Positions 22,576-30,781 are shown, counted from the first letter of the stretch. The stretch is 37,548 bases of DNA from an uncultured Bacteroidales bacterium (GCA_902788275.1 CADAJV010000018.1:1639-39186), one strand, 5' to 3'. Program-made: numbers and translations. The notes: generated by a model not told the origin, from the letters alone.

Positions 22576-23637
22576 ATGTATTCAATCTATGACTATGCCT
22601 ACAACGGGCTACTCTATCTTAACAACATGATACGGCCGCGTCACAAGCATCTGGCGCAACTAATGATTTATTCAACCACTGCCTGCCAGTCGCGCTGCAA
22701 GCACTGCAACATTTGGCAGAAGCGCCCCGTGGAGCATCTTTCGCTAAAAGATATTCTGCAAATTATGCATAGTAGATGCGTAACAAAACGGACAACCGTG
22801 GGCTTGGAGGGTGGCGAGTTCATCCTTCATCCGCAGGCCGAGGAAATAATGGAATGGTTCCACAAGCATCATCCTAACTATACATTGCTATCTAACTGTC
22901 TGGCGCCCCGTCGTGTCATAGATGCAGTCCATCGCTACCAGCCACGTCATCTGTATGTTTCTCTTGACGGCGGGCGCGACACTTATCAGCGAATGCGTGG
23001 GCGCGATGGCTACGACCGGGTAATAGAAGTGGTGGAAGCTCTGAAGAATGAAGTTTCGCTGTCGCTGATGTTTTGCCTGTCGCCGTGGAATGATTTCGAC
23101 GACATGGCATATGTTATTGACGTTGCGAAAAGTTACGACATAGATATTCGCATCGGTATCTACGGCACAATGGCTTTCTTTGATACAACAAGTGAACTGC
23201 TGACGGCAGCAGACTTTATAAGGCGGATTCCACAGAGCATTCACGATACACAGGAGAATTATGATTTCGTGGCCCTCTACGATGAATGGCGCAATGGGAG
23301 TCTTCATTTGCGATGCCAAAGCATTAAGAGCTGCCTTGTGGTGCATAGCAATGGTGATGTGCCGCTCTGCCAAAACCTTGATGTGGTGCTGGGAAATATC
23401 CACAGGCAATCGCTTGACGAGATTTTCAATGGAGCATCGGCCTGCCAGACTCAATGTCGTTACTCCCATGAATGCAATGAGTGCTGGATAAACTTTCACC
23501 GCAAATACGATATCATTCTTATGCGCAATTTAGAGCGTATATTGCCCAAGTGGCTAATTGAGCGCTTCTACGGTCCTTATCAATGGTCGGATAATCCTCG
23601 GGCTACATACCGCAAACATCTAAAATCAATACGATGA
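22576..23637 (+). CDS. Radical SAM protein with SPASM-like C-terminus
   Basis: 353 residues. The [4Fe-4S]/SAM motif is C37-x3-C41-x2-C44 (CQSRCKHC), with the glycine-rich GLEGGEF at 76-82 and VSLDGG at 128-133. The C-terminal part carries further cysteines (C247, C253, C265, C290, C294, C300, C303), as in SPASM/twitch domains that hold auxiliary clusters. Such enzymes modify peptides, sugars or small metabolites; nothing here tells which. It begins 58 nt after the sigma-barrel gene and overlaps the oxidoreductase gene by 4 bases, so at least the last two are coupled. No obvious small precursor peptide lies next to it. Confidence 0.88.
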   Translation: MYSIYDYAYNGLLYLNNMIRPRHKHLAQLMIYSTTACQSRCKHCNIWQKRPVEHLSLKDILQIMHSRCVTKRTTVGLEGGEFILHPQAEEIMEWFHKHHPNYTLLSNCLAPRRVIDAVHRYQPRHLYVSLDGGRDTYQRMRGRDGYDRVIEVVEALKNEVSLSLMFCLSPWNDFDDMAYVIDVAKSYDIDIRIGIYGTMAFFDTTSELLTAADFIRRIPQSIHDTQENYDFVALYDEWRNGSLHLRCQSIKSCLVVHSNGDVPLCQNLDVVLGNIHRQSLDEIFNGASACQTQCRYSHECNECWINFHRKYDIILMRNLERILPKWLIERFYGPYQWSDNPRATYRKHLKSIR

Positions 23638-24668
23638 TACAGAAACTGATTAACCGATACAAACAGATGCGCACGGAGCATTACCTGCGCCAAACGTGCC
23701 AATATGAGTATGCTTTCGTCGGTATGGGGCAGCATTCGCTGACTAATCTATATCCTGTGTTGCATTATCTTGGGGTACCGTTGAAATACCTCTGTGTCAC
23801 ATCCGAAGCGAAGGTCCGGCTGATAGAGCGGAAATACAGTGGTGTGAAAGCTACGACCTCACGTGATGAGATTCTAAAAGACGAGACTGTCAAAGGTGTT
23901 TTCGTTTCAGCTTCACCATCGGCTCATTTCACTATCGCCTCACAAATCCTCCGCAATGGCAAGTCGCTATTTATAGAGAAGCCTCCTTGTCAGTCATTGG
24001 ACGAACTCAATATGCTCATTGAATTACAGCGACTCCATGGCTCGCCTGTCGCGATGGTAGGATTACAGAAACGCTATGCCCCAGCTGCCCAACTGCTGAA
24101 AAGGCGAATCAGCAAAGAACGGCTTGTCAGTTACGACCTGCATTATCTCACGGGAGCGTACCCTGAAGGCGATGCCATACTCGACCTTTATATCCATCCC
24201 CTTGACCTTGTTTGCCACTTGTTTGGAGAACCGGAGATTCTTGCCTGCCGGCAAGTTGCCAAGGATTCATACATTCTCATGCTCCAGCATCCACACGTCG
24301 TTGGCACATTGGAACTTTCAACTGCATATACATGGACTGCTGCTGATGAGATACTGAAAGTCTGCACCAATTCGGGTGTCTATCAACTACGACAAATGGA
24401 GGAGCTAACCTTTACGCCAGGTTCCTCCACTCTTTTGGGCGTCCCTATGGAGAAATTGCGTACAAGGCACGATACCGTTAAATACCTGTATCAGCGCAAC
24501 AATGTTATGCCGATATTGGCAAATAACCAAGTCTATACCCAGGGCTTCTACAGTGAGATAGAGGCTTTCGTCAGTATGGTTGAGAAAGGAAAAGACGATG
24601 TCGTCACTGGACTAAAATCAATAAGAGGCACCTATGAATTATTGCAGGCTTTTAAAGAAACACTCTAA
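23634..24668 (+). CDS. Gfo/Idh/MocA-family oxidoreductase
   Basis: 344 residues. The N-terminal Rossmann fold has FVGMGQHS at about 28-35 and the family signature EKPP at 115-118; the second domain has DLYIHPLDLVCHLFG, with the usual catalytic Asp and His. Enzymes of this family oxidise or reduce sugars and inositols with NAD(P). The first 25 residues form a basic helix before the Rossmann strand, a little longer than usual. It shares the ATGA with the radical SAM gene, which implies a joint pathway, perhaps on a sugar, nucleoside or lipid head group. Confidence 0.88.
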   Translation: MIQKLINRYKQMRTEHYLRQTCQYEYAFVGMGQHSLTNLYPVLHYLGVPLKYLCVTSEAKVRLIERKYSGVKATTSRDEILKDETVKGVFVSASPSAHFTIASQILRNGKSLFIEKPPCQSLDELNMLIELQRLHGSPVAMVGLQKRYAPAAQLLKRRISKERLVSYDLHYLTGAYPEGDAILDLYIHPLDLVCHLFGEPEILACRQVAKDSYILMLQHPHVVGTLELSTAYTWTAADEILKVCTNSGVYQLRQMEELTFTPGSSTLLGVPMEKLRTRHDTVKYLYQRNNVMPILANNQVYTQGFYSEIEAFVSMVEKGKDDVVTGLKSIRGTYELLQAFKETL

Positions 24669-24690
24669 CTTTAAATAAAGAGTTTAATCT

Positions 24691-24870
24691 GTGACAGACA
24701 TTCCTTTTTACTCCCATCTGGGTATAGCGCTAAAGGACGGTTACAAAGAAGATTTGGGCGACAATAGCTCTTGTAAGTATAGAAAGTGCAATATTTGTTC
24801 GCAAAATTTGCGAATATTAAAGATAATTATTATATTTGCAGCCGATTATAGGCACCAATTATGGAGATAA
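24691..24870 (+). CDS. Possible small or truncated ORF before higBA
   Basis: A GTG-started 59-codon frame beginning MTDIPFYSHLGIALKDGYKE and continuing to a Cys-rich stretch (CKYRKCNIC). The first 40 residues read like real protein; the last 20 run through the higBA operator and promoter and look meaningless. It may be the 5' end of a gene cut by arrival of the toxin-antitoxin module, or chance. There is no clear ribosome binding site. Confidence 0.25.
   Translation: MTDIPFYSHLGIALKDGYKEDLGDNSSCKYRKCNICSQNLRILKIIIIFAADYRHQLWR
24798..24814. promoter_or_regulatory. Palindromic operator of higBA
   Basis: TTCGCAAA-A-TTTGCGAA is a perfect 8-bp inverted repeat. It overlaps the -33 element of the higBA promoter, where a HigA dimer would block RNA polymerase, as is usual for autoregulated toxin-antitoxin operons. 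Confidence 0.65.
24807..24838 (+). promoter_or_regulatory. Promoter of higBA
   Basis: TTTG at 24,807-24,810, a 20-nt spacer, and TATATTTG at 24,831-24,838, followed 22 nt later by the higB start codon. Confidence 0.75.
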
Positions 24871-25169
24871 AGTTTGAGAAAGACTATCTGCGTGAACTCT
24901 TCTATGACGGTGTGGCAAGCGATAAGCAGCATCGCTATCAGCCAGAAATCGTCAGAAGATATGTGCGTGTAGTTAATATCCTTGACTCCGTTGAAAAGGT
25001 GGCAGACCTCTATCGGTATCGTTCCTTACATTATGAGAAGTTGTTGGGCGACAAAAAGGGTATTGAGTCTGTGCGTGTGAACGACCAGTACCGGATAGAG
25101 TTCAAGTCGAACGAAGCAGGTGGTATCACCATTTGCAACATCATAGCATTGTCTAATCATTACAAATAA
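24861..25169 (+). CDS. higB: HigB-family toxin (RelE/ParE fold)
   Basis: 102 residues, the usual size of ribosome-dependent mRNA endonucleases of this group. LHYEKLLGDKKGIESVRV and VNDQYRIEFK give the conserved core, with the basic residues expected for RNA contact. The gene precedes its antitoxin, the reversed order typical of higBA, and both share the operator-controlled promoter. Confidence 0.88.
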   Translation: MEIKFEKDYLRELFYDGVASDKQHRYQPEIVRRYVRVVNILDSVEKVADLYRYRSLHYEKLLGDKKGIESVRVNDQYRIEFKSNEAGGITICNIIALSNHYK

Positions 25170-25182
25170 AAAACGGGTAAGT

Positions 25183-25494
25183 ATGGGAAATTTAGGTTAC
25201 GGAGCCTTTGCCACTCATCCAGGTGAAGTGCTGAAGGACGAGATAGAGGAGCGTGGCATCAGCCAGCGCCAGTTGGCCGACACTATGGGCCTGACTTATT
25301 CGGTGGTGAACGAGATTTTGAACGGACGCCGCCCCTTGACGCCAAAGACGGCTTTGATGTTTGAGGCTGCACTTGACGTGCCTGCCGACTCGCTGATGTA
25401 CCTACAGACGAAGTACAACATGCAGACTGCCCGCAAAGACACATCGCTGCTCGATGTCTTGAAAACCATCCCCAGGATAGCCGCAGTGTTCTAA
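25183..25494 (+). CDS. higA: HigA-family antitoxin, XRE helix-turn-helix
   Basis: 103 residues starting with the family signature ATHPGEVLKDEIEERGISQ. The helix-turn-helix is SQRQLADTMGLTYSVVNEIL, then NGRRPLTPKTALMFEAAL. It should neutralise HigB and repress the operon through the palindrome at 24,798. It begins 13 nt after the toxin stop codon. The frame is full length. Confidence 0.9.
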   Translation: MGNLGYGAFATHPGEVLKDEIEERGISQRQLADTMGLTYSVVNEILNGRRPLTPKTALMFEAALDVPADSLMYLQTKYNMQTARKDTSLLDVLKTIPRIAAVF

Positions 25495-25632
25495 ATCGTT
25501 AGGAAACCTCAAAATTCGGAATCATAGGCCATAGCCGCTAACCAGTAACCGTTAGTTGTATAGGGAGTAAAAGAGGGAATTAAGCGTTACGCGCTGGACA
25601 ATAATAATACAATAAAATGTTTGCTGTTATAA

Positions 25633-25665
25633 GAGGTTGTGTCAATTGACATAACCTCATTTTTT
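25633..25665 (+). terminator. Intrinsic terminator, probably of higBA
   Basis: GAGGTTGTGTCAA and TTGACATAACCTC form a 26-nt near-perfect palindrome with one G-U pair, followed by ATTTTTTC. It lies 138 nt after higA. Confidence 0.75.
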
Positions 25666-25854
25666 CTCCGTTAGGCCGCGAGTAAAATTTCTTATCTCCA
25701 CGTTATTTTTCGTAAGGTCGCTGTTTGTTTTCGTAAGCACGCTATTAGATTTGGTTGTTTCGATGCGAGGTTATGCTGCGATAGGGCAATAGACTGCTAT
25801 CATCGGAGCTATGTTGATGACTATAATTGGTACGTCAAATTCTTCGTTGATGTG

Positions 25855-25945
25855 GAAATTGTACCCACTTTATACCCAACTTTTCTGAGGCTAAAATTGC
25901 TTATTATTTTGATTTGTAGCGTTTTGGCTCTTGGGTACAGTTTTC
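25855..25945. repeat. Imperfect inverted repeat around TGTACCCA / TGGGTACA
   Basis: GAAATTGTACCCA at 25,855-25,867 and TGGGTACAGTTTTC at 25,932-25,945 face each other across 64 nt, with a further TATACCCAA inside. GTACCCA-type repeats of this kind are found at tyrosine-recombinase sites and upstream regions in this phylum; no recombinase gene is present. Confidence 0.45.
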
Positions 25946-25948
25946 GAA

Positions 25949-25980
25949 ATTGTAACCTCGTGGCAAATGTTATATCTTTG
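25949..25980 (+). promoter_or_regulatory. Promoter without an evident gene
   Basis: ATTG, a 20-nt spacer, then TATCTTTG. Downstream there are only 5-7 codon frames and AT phrase repeats, so either an RNA is made or the former gene has been lost. Confidence 0.55.
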
Positions 25981-26257
25981 CACCGTCAATCAAGACAATG
26001 GCTAACACTTTAACTTTTTAATGTTTTAATATTTTAACTGTTTAACCTTTTAACCTTTTATCGCAACAGCTATGGTGGAGATTCCGAAAAGAACTAAAAA
26101 GACGAAAAGAACGAAAACGCACTACGAATTATACGAATTTGACGAATGAAGATTTCTGCTGTTTTTGCGATTTCTGTGGGACATTAAGGACTGCAAATTT
26201 TACGAAAACGCAACAAGAAAAACAAAGAAAAGTAACCAAAAGAAAATAAAAGAAAGG

Positions 26258-26288
26258 GACATAGTCGTAGATAATCTACTCCTATGTC
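26258..26288. other. Stem-loop
   Basis: GACATAG and CTATGTC, then GTAGA and TCTAC, form two stacked stems with a TC/TC internal loop and TAA apex. There is no T tract; a CAA run follows. Confidence 0.6.
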
Positions 26289-26488
26289 AACAACAACAAC
26301 AACACAACAACAACACACGCGAGACTTATGCAACTTCCTGTCAGATGAGTTAGAAATATAGATATTCTCCAATTACGGAAGAAGAAGAAAAAAATATTTA
26401 TCTGAAAAAATCGACATACAGCAGAGGTGCTTAGACTATGTCCTTGCCAACTCGTCAACAGTCAAAAGATTGAAACATAGAAGAAGAA

Positions 26489-26618
26489 CTTCAATTCTTC
26501 AATTCTTCAGTTCTTCAGTTCTTCAGTTCTTAAATTCTTCAATTTTTCAGTTCTTAAATTCTTCAATTTTTCAGTTCTTAAATTCTTCAGTTCTTCAATT
26601 CTTAAATTCTACAATTCT
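26489..26618 (+). repeat. TTCTTCAATTC / TTCTTAAATTC phrase repeat
   Basis: About twelve irregular copies of TTCTTCARTTC alternating with TTCTTAAATTC fill 130 nt before the capA-like gene. The same phrase precedes lpxA at 19,811-19,848. Confidence 0.9.
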
Positions 26619-26644
26619 AATATCCTTGGTTTTGTTATTTTTCT

Positions 26645-26652
26645 TAATTTTG
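26645..26652 (+). promoter_or_regulatory. -7 element of the capA-like gene
   Basis: TAATTTTG, 17 nt before the ATG. A TTGG lies at 26,626 but at a short distance (15 nt), so the -33 is uncertain. It implies a very short leader. Confidence 0.5.
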
Positions 26653-26669
26653 CAGAAAATATCTTTTTC

Positions 26670-27827
26670 ATGAAAAGCGTGTTCAGAAAGCTTGCGATGG
26701 TTGTCCTGCTCCTGCAGGCGGTGGTTGTAATGGCGTGTACGGGAGGAAATAAGCCCGAAGCCCCCTCTAACTCCCCCTCAGGTGAGAGGACTCCCTCCAG
26801 CGATGGAAGGGATGGGGAGAGGCTCCTTGAAGGCGAGTCAGCGGAGGCTGTTTCGCTGACGATGGCCTTTGTGGGTGATGTGATGATGGGCACCAATGTG
26901 CCTGACAACTATATCACTCCTGACCGTGGCCGCTCGCTCTTTAAGGACTGCGACAGTATTGTCAGGGCGGCGGATATTGCCATTGCCAATCTGGAGGGCA
27001 CGTGCTACGACGGCACCGACGGTGAGCAGCGCAAGATGACTAATCCACGTACTTACTACATCTTCCGCATGCCTGGCGATCATGCTGCGCGGTTGGCTGA
27101 TGCGGGCTTCGATGTTGTCAATATGGCTAACAACCACTCTTTTGACTTCGGCATGACGGGCCGCCGCAACACGCTGCGCACCATGAAGGAGGTGGGCATC
27201 AAGGTGGTCGGACTAAGGGATATGGCTGAGGGCGTTGTGCTGGAGCGCAAGGGTAAGAAGGTGGCGTATATCGGCTTTGCGGCCTCATGCACCAAGGTGC
27301 TGGATATGCTTGACCGCGCGGAGGTGGACTCTATGATTGCCAAGTATCGTAGGCTGGGCGACCTGCTGGTGGTAAGTTTCCACGGCGGTGCTGAGGGTGC
27401 GGCCTATCAGCACGTGCCTCGCAAGACGGAGTACTATGTAGGGGAGGATAGGGGCGATGTGTATGAGTTTGCCCACCACTGCATAGACCAAGGGGCTGAC
27501 ATTGTGATAGGTCATGGCCCTCATGTGCCGAGGGGCATGGAGCTCTACAATGGGCACCTGATAGCCTATTCGCTGGGCAATTTCTGCGCTCCCTACCGCA
27601 TGGGTGTGGCCGGTGCCAAGGGCTATGCTCCGCTGCTGGAGGTGACGCTCGACGCCAGCAACGGCACGTTCAAGGGCGGACAAATCCACTCATTCCGCCA
27701 GTACCAGGGCGTAGGGCCGCGCTTAGATGCCACCCATGCCGCTGCCAAGAATATGCGACAGCTCACCATGGATGATTTCCCTGACACAGGAATAGAGATA
27801 TCGCCGGAAGGGAAAGTGACGAAGTGA
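26670..27827 (+). CDS. CapA-family (PgsA-like) lipoprotein, metallophosphatase fold
   Basis: 385 residues. The signal peptide ends VVVMAC with C23. After a Ser/Pro/Gly-rich linker (about 27-58) comes a PF09587 domain: TMAFVGDVMMG, NLEGTC, VVNMANNHSFDFG, VVSFHGG and GADIVIGHGPHVP, the metal-binding Asp/Asn/His set of calcineurin-like enzymes, then YSLGNFC. CapA relatives take part in poly-gamma-glutamate or capsule export, but many Bacteroidota members have unknown substrates. The linker DNA has the composition and layout of the GC-rich intergenic repeat at 3299-3370, so this part may have been gained by repeat insertion. It appears monocistronic. Confidence 0.88.
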   Translation: MKSVFRKLAMVVLLLQAVVVMACTGGNKPEAPSNSPSGERTPSSDGRDGERLLEGESAEAVSLTMAFVGDVMMGTNVPDNYITPDRGRSLFKDCDSIVRAADIAIANLEGTCYDGTDGEQRKMTNPRTYYIFRMPGDHAARLADAGFDVVNMANNHSFDFGMTGRRNTLRTMKEVGIKVVGLRDMAEGVVLERKGKKVAYIGFAASCTKVLDMLDRAEVDSMIAKYRRLGDLLVVSFHGGAEGAAYQHVPRKTEYYVGEDRGDVYEFAHHCIDQGADIVIGHGPHVPRGMELYNGHLIAYSLGNFCAPYRMGVAGAKGYAPLLEVTLDASNGTFKGGQIHSFRQYQGVGPRLDATHAAAKNMRQLTMDDFPDTGIEISPEGKVTK

Positions 27828-28180
27828 TTGTTTGAGGTTTGAGGTTTATTGCCAAGTCCGGAAACCTTTATCATTTTACGATTTCACGATTTCATAATTT
27901 AGCCAGGTCTGGTAGTGGATGCAGAAATATTATTGACAATTTCTTTTAGTTCTTACTAATATAGCGGTTATGTCATTTTTTTTTCGTACCTTTGCAGCCG
28001 CTATTTTTGCGCGTGCGCAAGTGAATGGCTCAACAAAGTTGAAAAATTGAAAAGTTGAAAAATTGAAAATTGTTTACGGTTTACAGTTTACGGTTTACAG
28101 ATTATAGTTTACAGTTTCCCGGACTTGGCTTCTATAACCTATAACCTTTTATAAAATTGAAAAATTGAAAAGTTGAAAAA
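27828..28180. repeat. Gene-free intergenic region with phrase repeats and TCCGGA motifs
   Basis: About 350 nt. It holds the motif GAGGTTTGAGGTTTATTGCC-AAGTCCGGA (27,831-27,862), a weaker copy near 27,900, GAAAAATTGAAAAGTTG phrases (28,038-28,070 and 28,155-28,187), GTTTACGGTTTACAG phrases (28,071-28,115) and an inverted GCCAAGTCCGGG (28,117-28,129). Confidence 0.8.
27987..27994 (+). promoter_or_regulatory. -7 element upstream of the DUF5686 gene
   Basis: TACCTTTG, exact -7 match, about 187 nt before the proposed start. No good -33 is visible. The leader would contain most of the phrase repeats. Confidence 0.45.
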
Positions 28181-30781
28181 TTGAAAATCAAGCGATTAAC
28201 TATAATACTGACTCTCATGCTGGCCACGGTCTCTGCCTTGGCGCAGCAGCTGACAGGACGCGTTACTGACTCTGCCAGCGGTGAGCCCATAGGGTGGGTC
28301 AACGTCTATTACGACGGTATGCCCGTGGGTACCAACACTGATGCGCAGGGCCGTTTCTCGCTGCCGTTGCACCCCGGCAAGACGCTGGTGGTTAACTTCA
28401 TCGGCTATGAGAAGCAGACTTTCCGCATCAGCGGCTCGACGGCAGATTTGCAGGTGTTGCTTAAATGGGCACCCCATGAGCTGCAATCGGCTACGGTGAA
28501 GGGCAAAAAGAAGAAATACTCCCGCAAGAACAATCCGGCCGTGGAGCTGATGAAGAAGGTTATTAAGGCGAAGAAACAGACTGATATTCACCGCCATCCA
28601 TACTTCTCGTACAACCTTTACAAGAAGTTGACCTTCTCCTTCAACGACGTGAATGAGAAGACCTTCCGCGAGGGTATGCTTAAGAAGGTGGCCTTTATGG
28701 AGAACCATGTGGAGGTGTGCCCCGAAACAGGCAAGCGCATCCTGCCCATCACGTTCCAGGAGACGACCTCGCGACAGATATGGCGCAAGAGTCCCGCCAC
28801 CGAGAAGACCATCATCACTGGTAAGCGTGAGGACGGTCTCAACAAGTTCTTCACCACCGGCGAGATTCTCAACAGCATCCTGGCCGACTGCTTTACCGAT
28901 GTTGACATCTTTGACGACAATGTGCGCCTGCTGCGCCATCAGTTCATTTCGCCCATCTCGGCCAAGAATGCCATCAGTTTCTATCGCTTCTTTATACAGG
29001 ACACAGTCTATGTGGGCGACGACAAGTGCATAGAGGTGACCTTTACGCCCAACAACCCGCAGGACTTCGGCTTCAGCGGCAGCATCTACATCATGACCGA
29101 CAGCACCTACAGGGTGCGCCAGTCTAAGCTGCTCATCCCCCACAGTTCGGATGTCAACTTTGTGGAGCAGCTGAATGTCAATCAGGAGTACAGACATCTG
29201 CCCAGCGGCGACCAGGTGCTGGAGAGCAACAAGATGACCGTACAGCTGTCGGCCATCATGGATATGGCCCGCATGCAGGTGCAGCTCACCAACCGCTTCA
29301 CCGACTACAGTCTGGCATCTATTGCCGACAAGGAGTTCCGCTTTGGCGGTCAGGAACTCACCGACCCCAACGCAGGGCTGCGAAACGAGCAGTTCTGGAC
29401 CGAGATGCGCACCGACAGCCTCACCAAGGCTGAGGCCGGCATGGGCCAGATGGTTAAGGAGTTTCAGCAGATGAAGCATTTCAACGTGGCTATGTTTGTG
29501 CTCAAGGCGTTTGTGGAGAACTATGTGGAGACATCCTCCGACCCCAAGCATCCGTCGCTCATCGACATAGGGCCGGTTAACACTATATTCAGCCATAACT
29601 TTGTTGACGGCTTCCGACTCAGGGCCTCGGCGCAGACAACGGCCAACCTCAATCCCCACCTCTTCGCCAAAGGCTATGTGGCCTACGGCTTTAAGGACCA
29701 TAGGCTGAAAGGTATGGGCGAGCTGACCTACGCCTTCAACAAGAGGGCCTATTCGGCTGCCGAGTTCCCGCTCAACAATATCTCTGCCTCGGCGCAGAGC
29801 GACGTGATGTCGCCGTCCGACAAGTTTGTGCCTACCGACAAGGACAATGTGTTCACCTCGTTCAAGGTAACCAAGGTTGACCAGATGATGTACTTTACCA
29901 AGCTGGGTCTTAGGTACGAGCGTGAGTGGGCCAACGGATTGGGCTTTGACGTGCAGGCTCACCGCGAGCGCGATGAGGGCGTGGGAGCCCTGTTCTATCA
30001 GCCGCTCAACGGCAGCCGCACCCCCTCAGCTGAGAAGGCCGACCATGAGCGCTACTTCAATACCACCGACCTCCGCCTGGGACTTAGCTACAGTCCGGGA
30101 GCCAAATATGTCAACACCAAGCAGCGCCGTATATTGGTCAACAATGAGGCCCCCATCTTTACCCTTTCGCACACCATGGGTGTGAAGATGCTGGGCGGCG
30201 AGCACACCTATAATTTTACAGAGGCCACGGCCTACAAGCGAGTGTGGCTGCCGTCGGCATGGGGTAGGATGGACTTCTATCTCAAGGCTGGCGCCCAATG
30301 GAACAAGGTGCCTTATCCGCTGCTCATCATGCCGGCAGCTAACCTCTCATATGTGGTACACAAGGGCACCTTCTGCATGATTAACAACATGGAGTTCCTC
30401 AACGACCGCTATGCCTCGCTGATGATAAATTGGGACATCAACGGCAAAATCTTCAACCGTATTCCGTTGCTCAGGAAACTGAAGTGGCGTGAGGTGGTAG
30501 GAGTAAACGCCCTGTGGGGTACGCTGACTGACAAGAATAATCCTTCGCTGCACCCCGACGATGCCGACCTCTACTATTTCCCCGGCCATTTCAACAGCGA
30601 CGGTAAGTATGAGTTCTCGTCATTCCTGATGGAGAGGAAGAAACCCTATGTCGAGGTCTATGCCGGAATCTATAACATCTTCAAGGTGCTGCAGATCCAG
30701 GCCGTGCGCAGGCTCAACTATCTCTACCTGCCTCACGCCAAGAAGTGGGGCTGGCGCGTGAAGCTGGAGCTGACGTTCTAA
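28181..30781 (+). CDS. DUF5686 outer-membrane protein with N-terminal carboxypeptidase-regulatory-like domain
   Basis: 866 residues. The start is a TTG at 28,181: it gives MKIKRLTIILTLMLATVSALAQQ, a clean signal peptide, while the frame is closed by a TGA just upstream and the next ATG (28,217) would destroy the signal. Residues 23-100 form a CarboxypepD_reg-like beta-sandwich (LTGRVTDSASGEPIGWVNVY, then DAQGRFSLPL). A Lys-rich stretch KGKKKKYSRK follows, then the long DUF5686 region, whose strands end in WRVKLELTF, a typical outer-membrane barrel end. Function is unknown; the family is widespread in Bacteroidota and the regulatory-like domain is shared with SusC-type transporters. The start codon comes from the last unit of a phrase repeat. 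Confidence 0.88.
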   Translation: MKIKRLTIILTLMLATVSALAQQLTGRVTDSASGEPIGWVNVYYDGMPVGTNTDAQGRFSLPLHPGKTLVVNFIGYEKQTFRISGSTADLQVLLKWAPHELQSATVKGKKKKYSRKNNPAVELMKKVIKAKKQTDIHRHPYFSYNLYKKLTFSFNDVNEKTFREGMLKKVAFMENHVEVCPETGKRILPITFQETTSRQIWRKSPATEKTIITGKREDGLNKFFTTGEILNSILADCFTDVDIFDDNVRLLRHQFISPISAKNAISFYRFFIQDTVYVGDDKCIEVTFTPNNPQDFGFSGSIYIMTDSTYRVRQSKLLIPHSSDVNFVEQLNVNQEYRHLPSGDQVLESNKMTVQLSAIMDMARMQVQLTNRFTDYSLASIADKEFRFGGQELTDPNAGLRNEQFWTEMRTDSLTKAEAGMGQMVKEFQQMKHFNVAMFVLKAFVENYVETSSDPKHPSLIDIGPVNTIFSHNFVDGFRLRASAQTTANLNPHLFAKGYVAYGFKDHRLKGMGELTYAFNKRAYSAAEFPLNNISASAQSDVMSPSDKFVPTDKDNVFTSFKVTKVDQMMYFTKLGLRYEREWANGLGFDVQAHRERDEGVGALFYQPLNGSRTPSAEKADHERYFNTTDLRLGLSYSPGAKYVNTKQRRILVNNEAPIFTLSHTMGVKMLGGEHTYNFTEATAYKRVWLPSAWGRMDFYLKAGAQWNKVPYPLLIMPAANLSYVVHKGTFCMINNMEFLNDRYASLMINWDINGKIFNRIPLLRKLKWREVVGVNALWGTLTDKNNPSLHPDDADLYYFPGHFNSDGKYEFSSFLMERKKPYVEVYAGIYNIFKVLQIQAVRRLNYLYLPHAKKWGWRVKLELTF

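Larger units (their letters stand above)
25495..26669. other. 1.2-kb gene-poor, repeat-rich region
   Basis: I see no convincing gene. In order it holds a terminator (25,633), a relative of the 42-nt repeat (about 25,675-25,750: TTATCTCCACGTTA, TTCGTAAGGTCGC), an inverted repeat and promoter (25,855-25,980), AT phrase repeats (26,005-26,060), a hairpin (26,258-26,288), a CAA run (26,288-26,313) and the TTCTTCAATTC repeat (26,489-26,618). Reading frames through these repeats (for example QFLNSSIF units) are by-products. Confidence 0.7.

Noticed and set aside
26286-26316. CAA-rich run that recalls the AAC-rich template repeat of a DGR
   Set aside because: It lacks the constant parts expected from the FGE gene end (TGCCGCTCAGC, CTCGGCCTCCG), so it is only a simple repeat.
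26470-26673. A 67-codon frame with QFLNSSIF repeats before the capA-like gene
   Set aside because: It is a direct translation of the TTCTTCAATTC phrase repeat; the repeat also occurs before lpxA without such a frame.
28196-29962. A 588-codon open frame on the minus strand opposite the DUF5686 gene
   Set aside because: It is a codon-bias shadow: the plus-strand gene has clear domains and a signal peptide, while the reverse frame has Leu/His/Val-rich composition and no recognisable motif.
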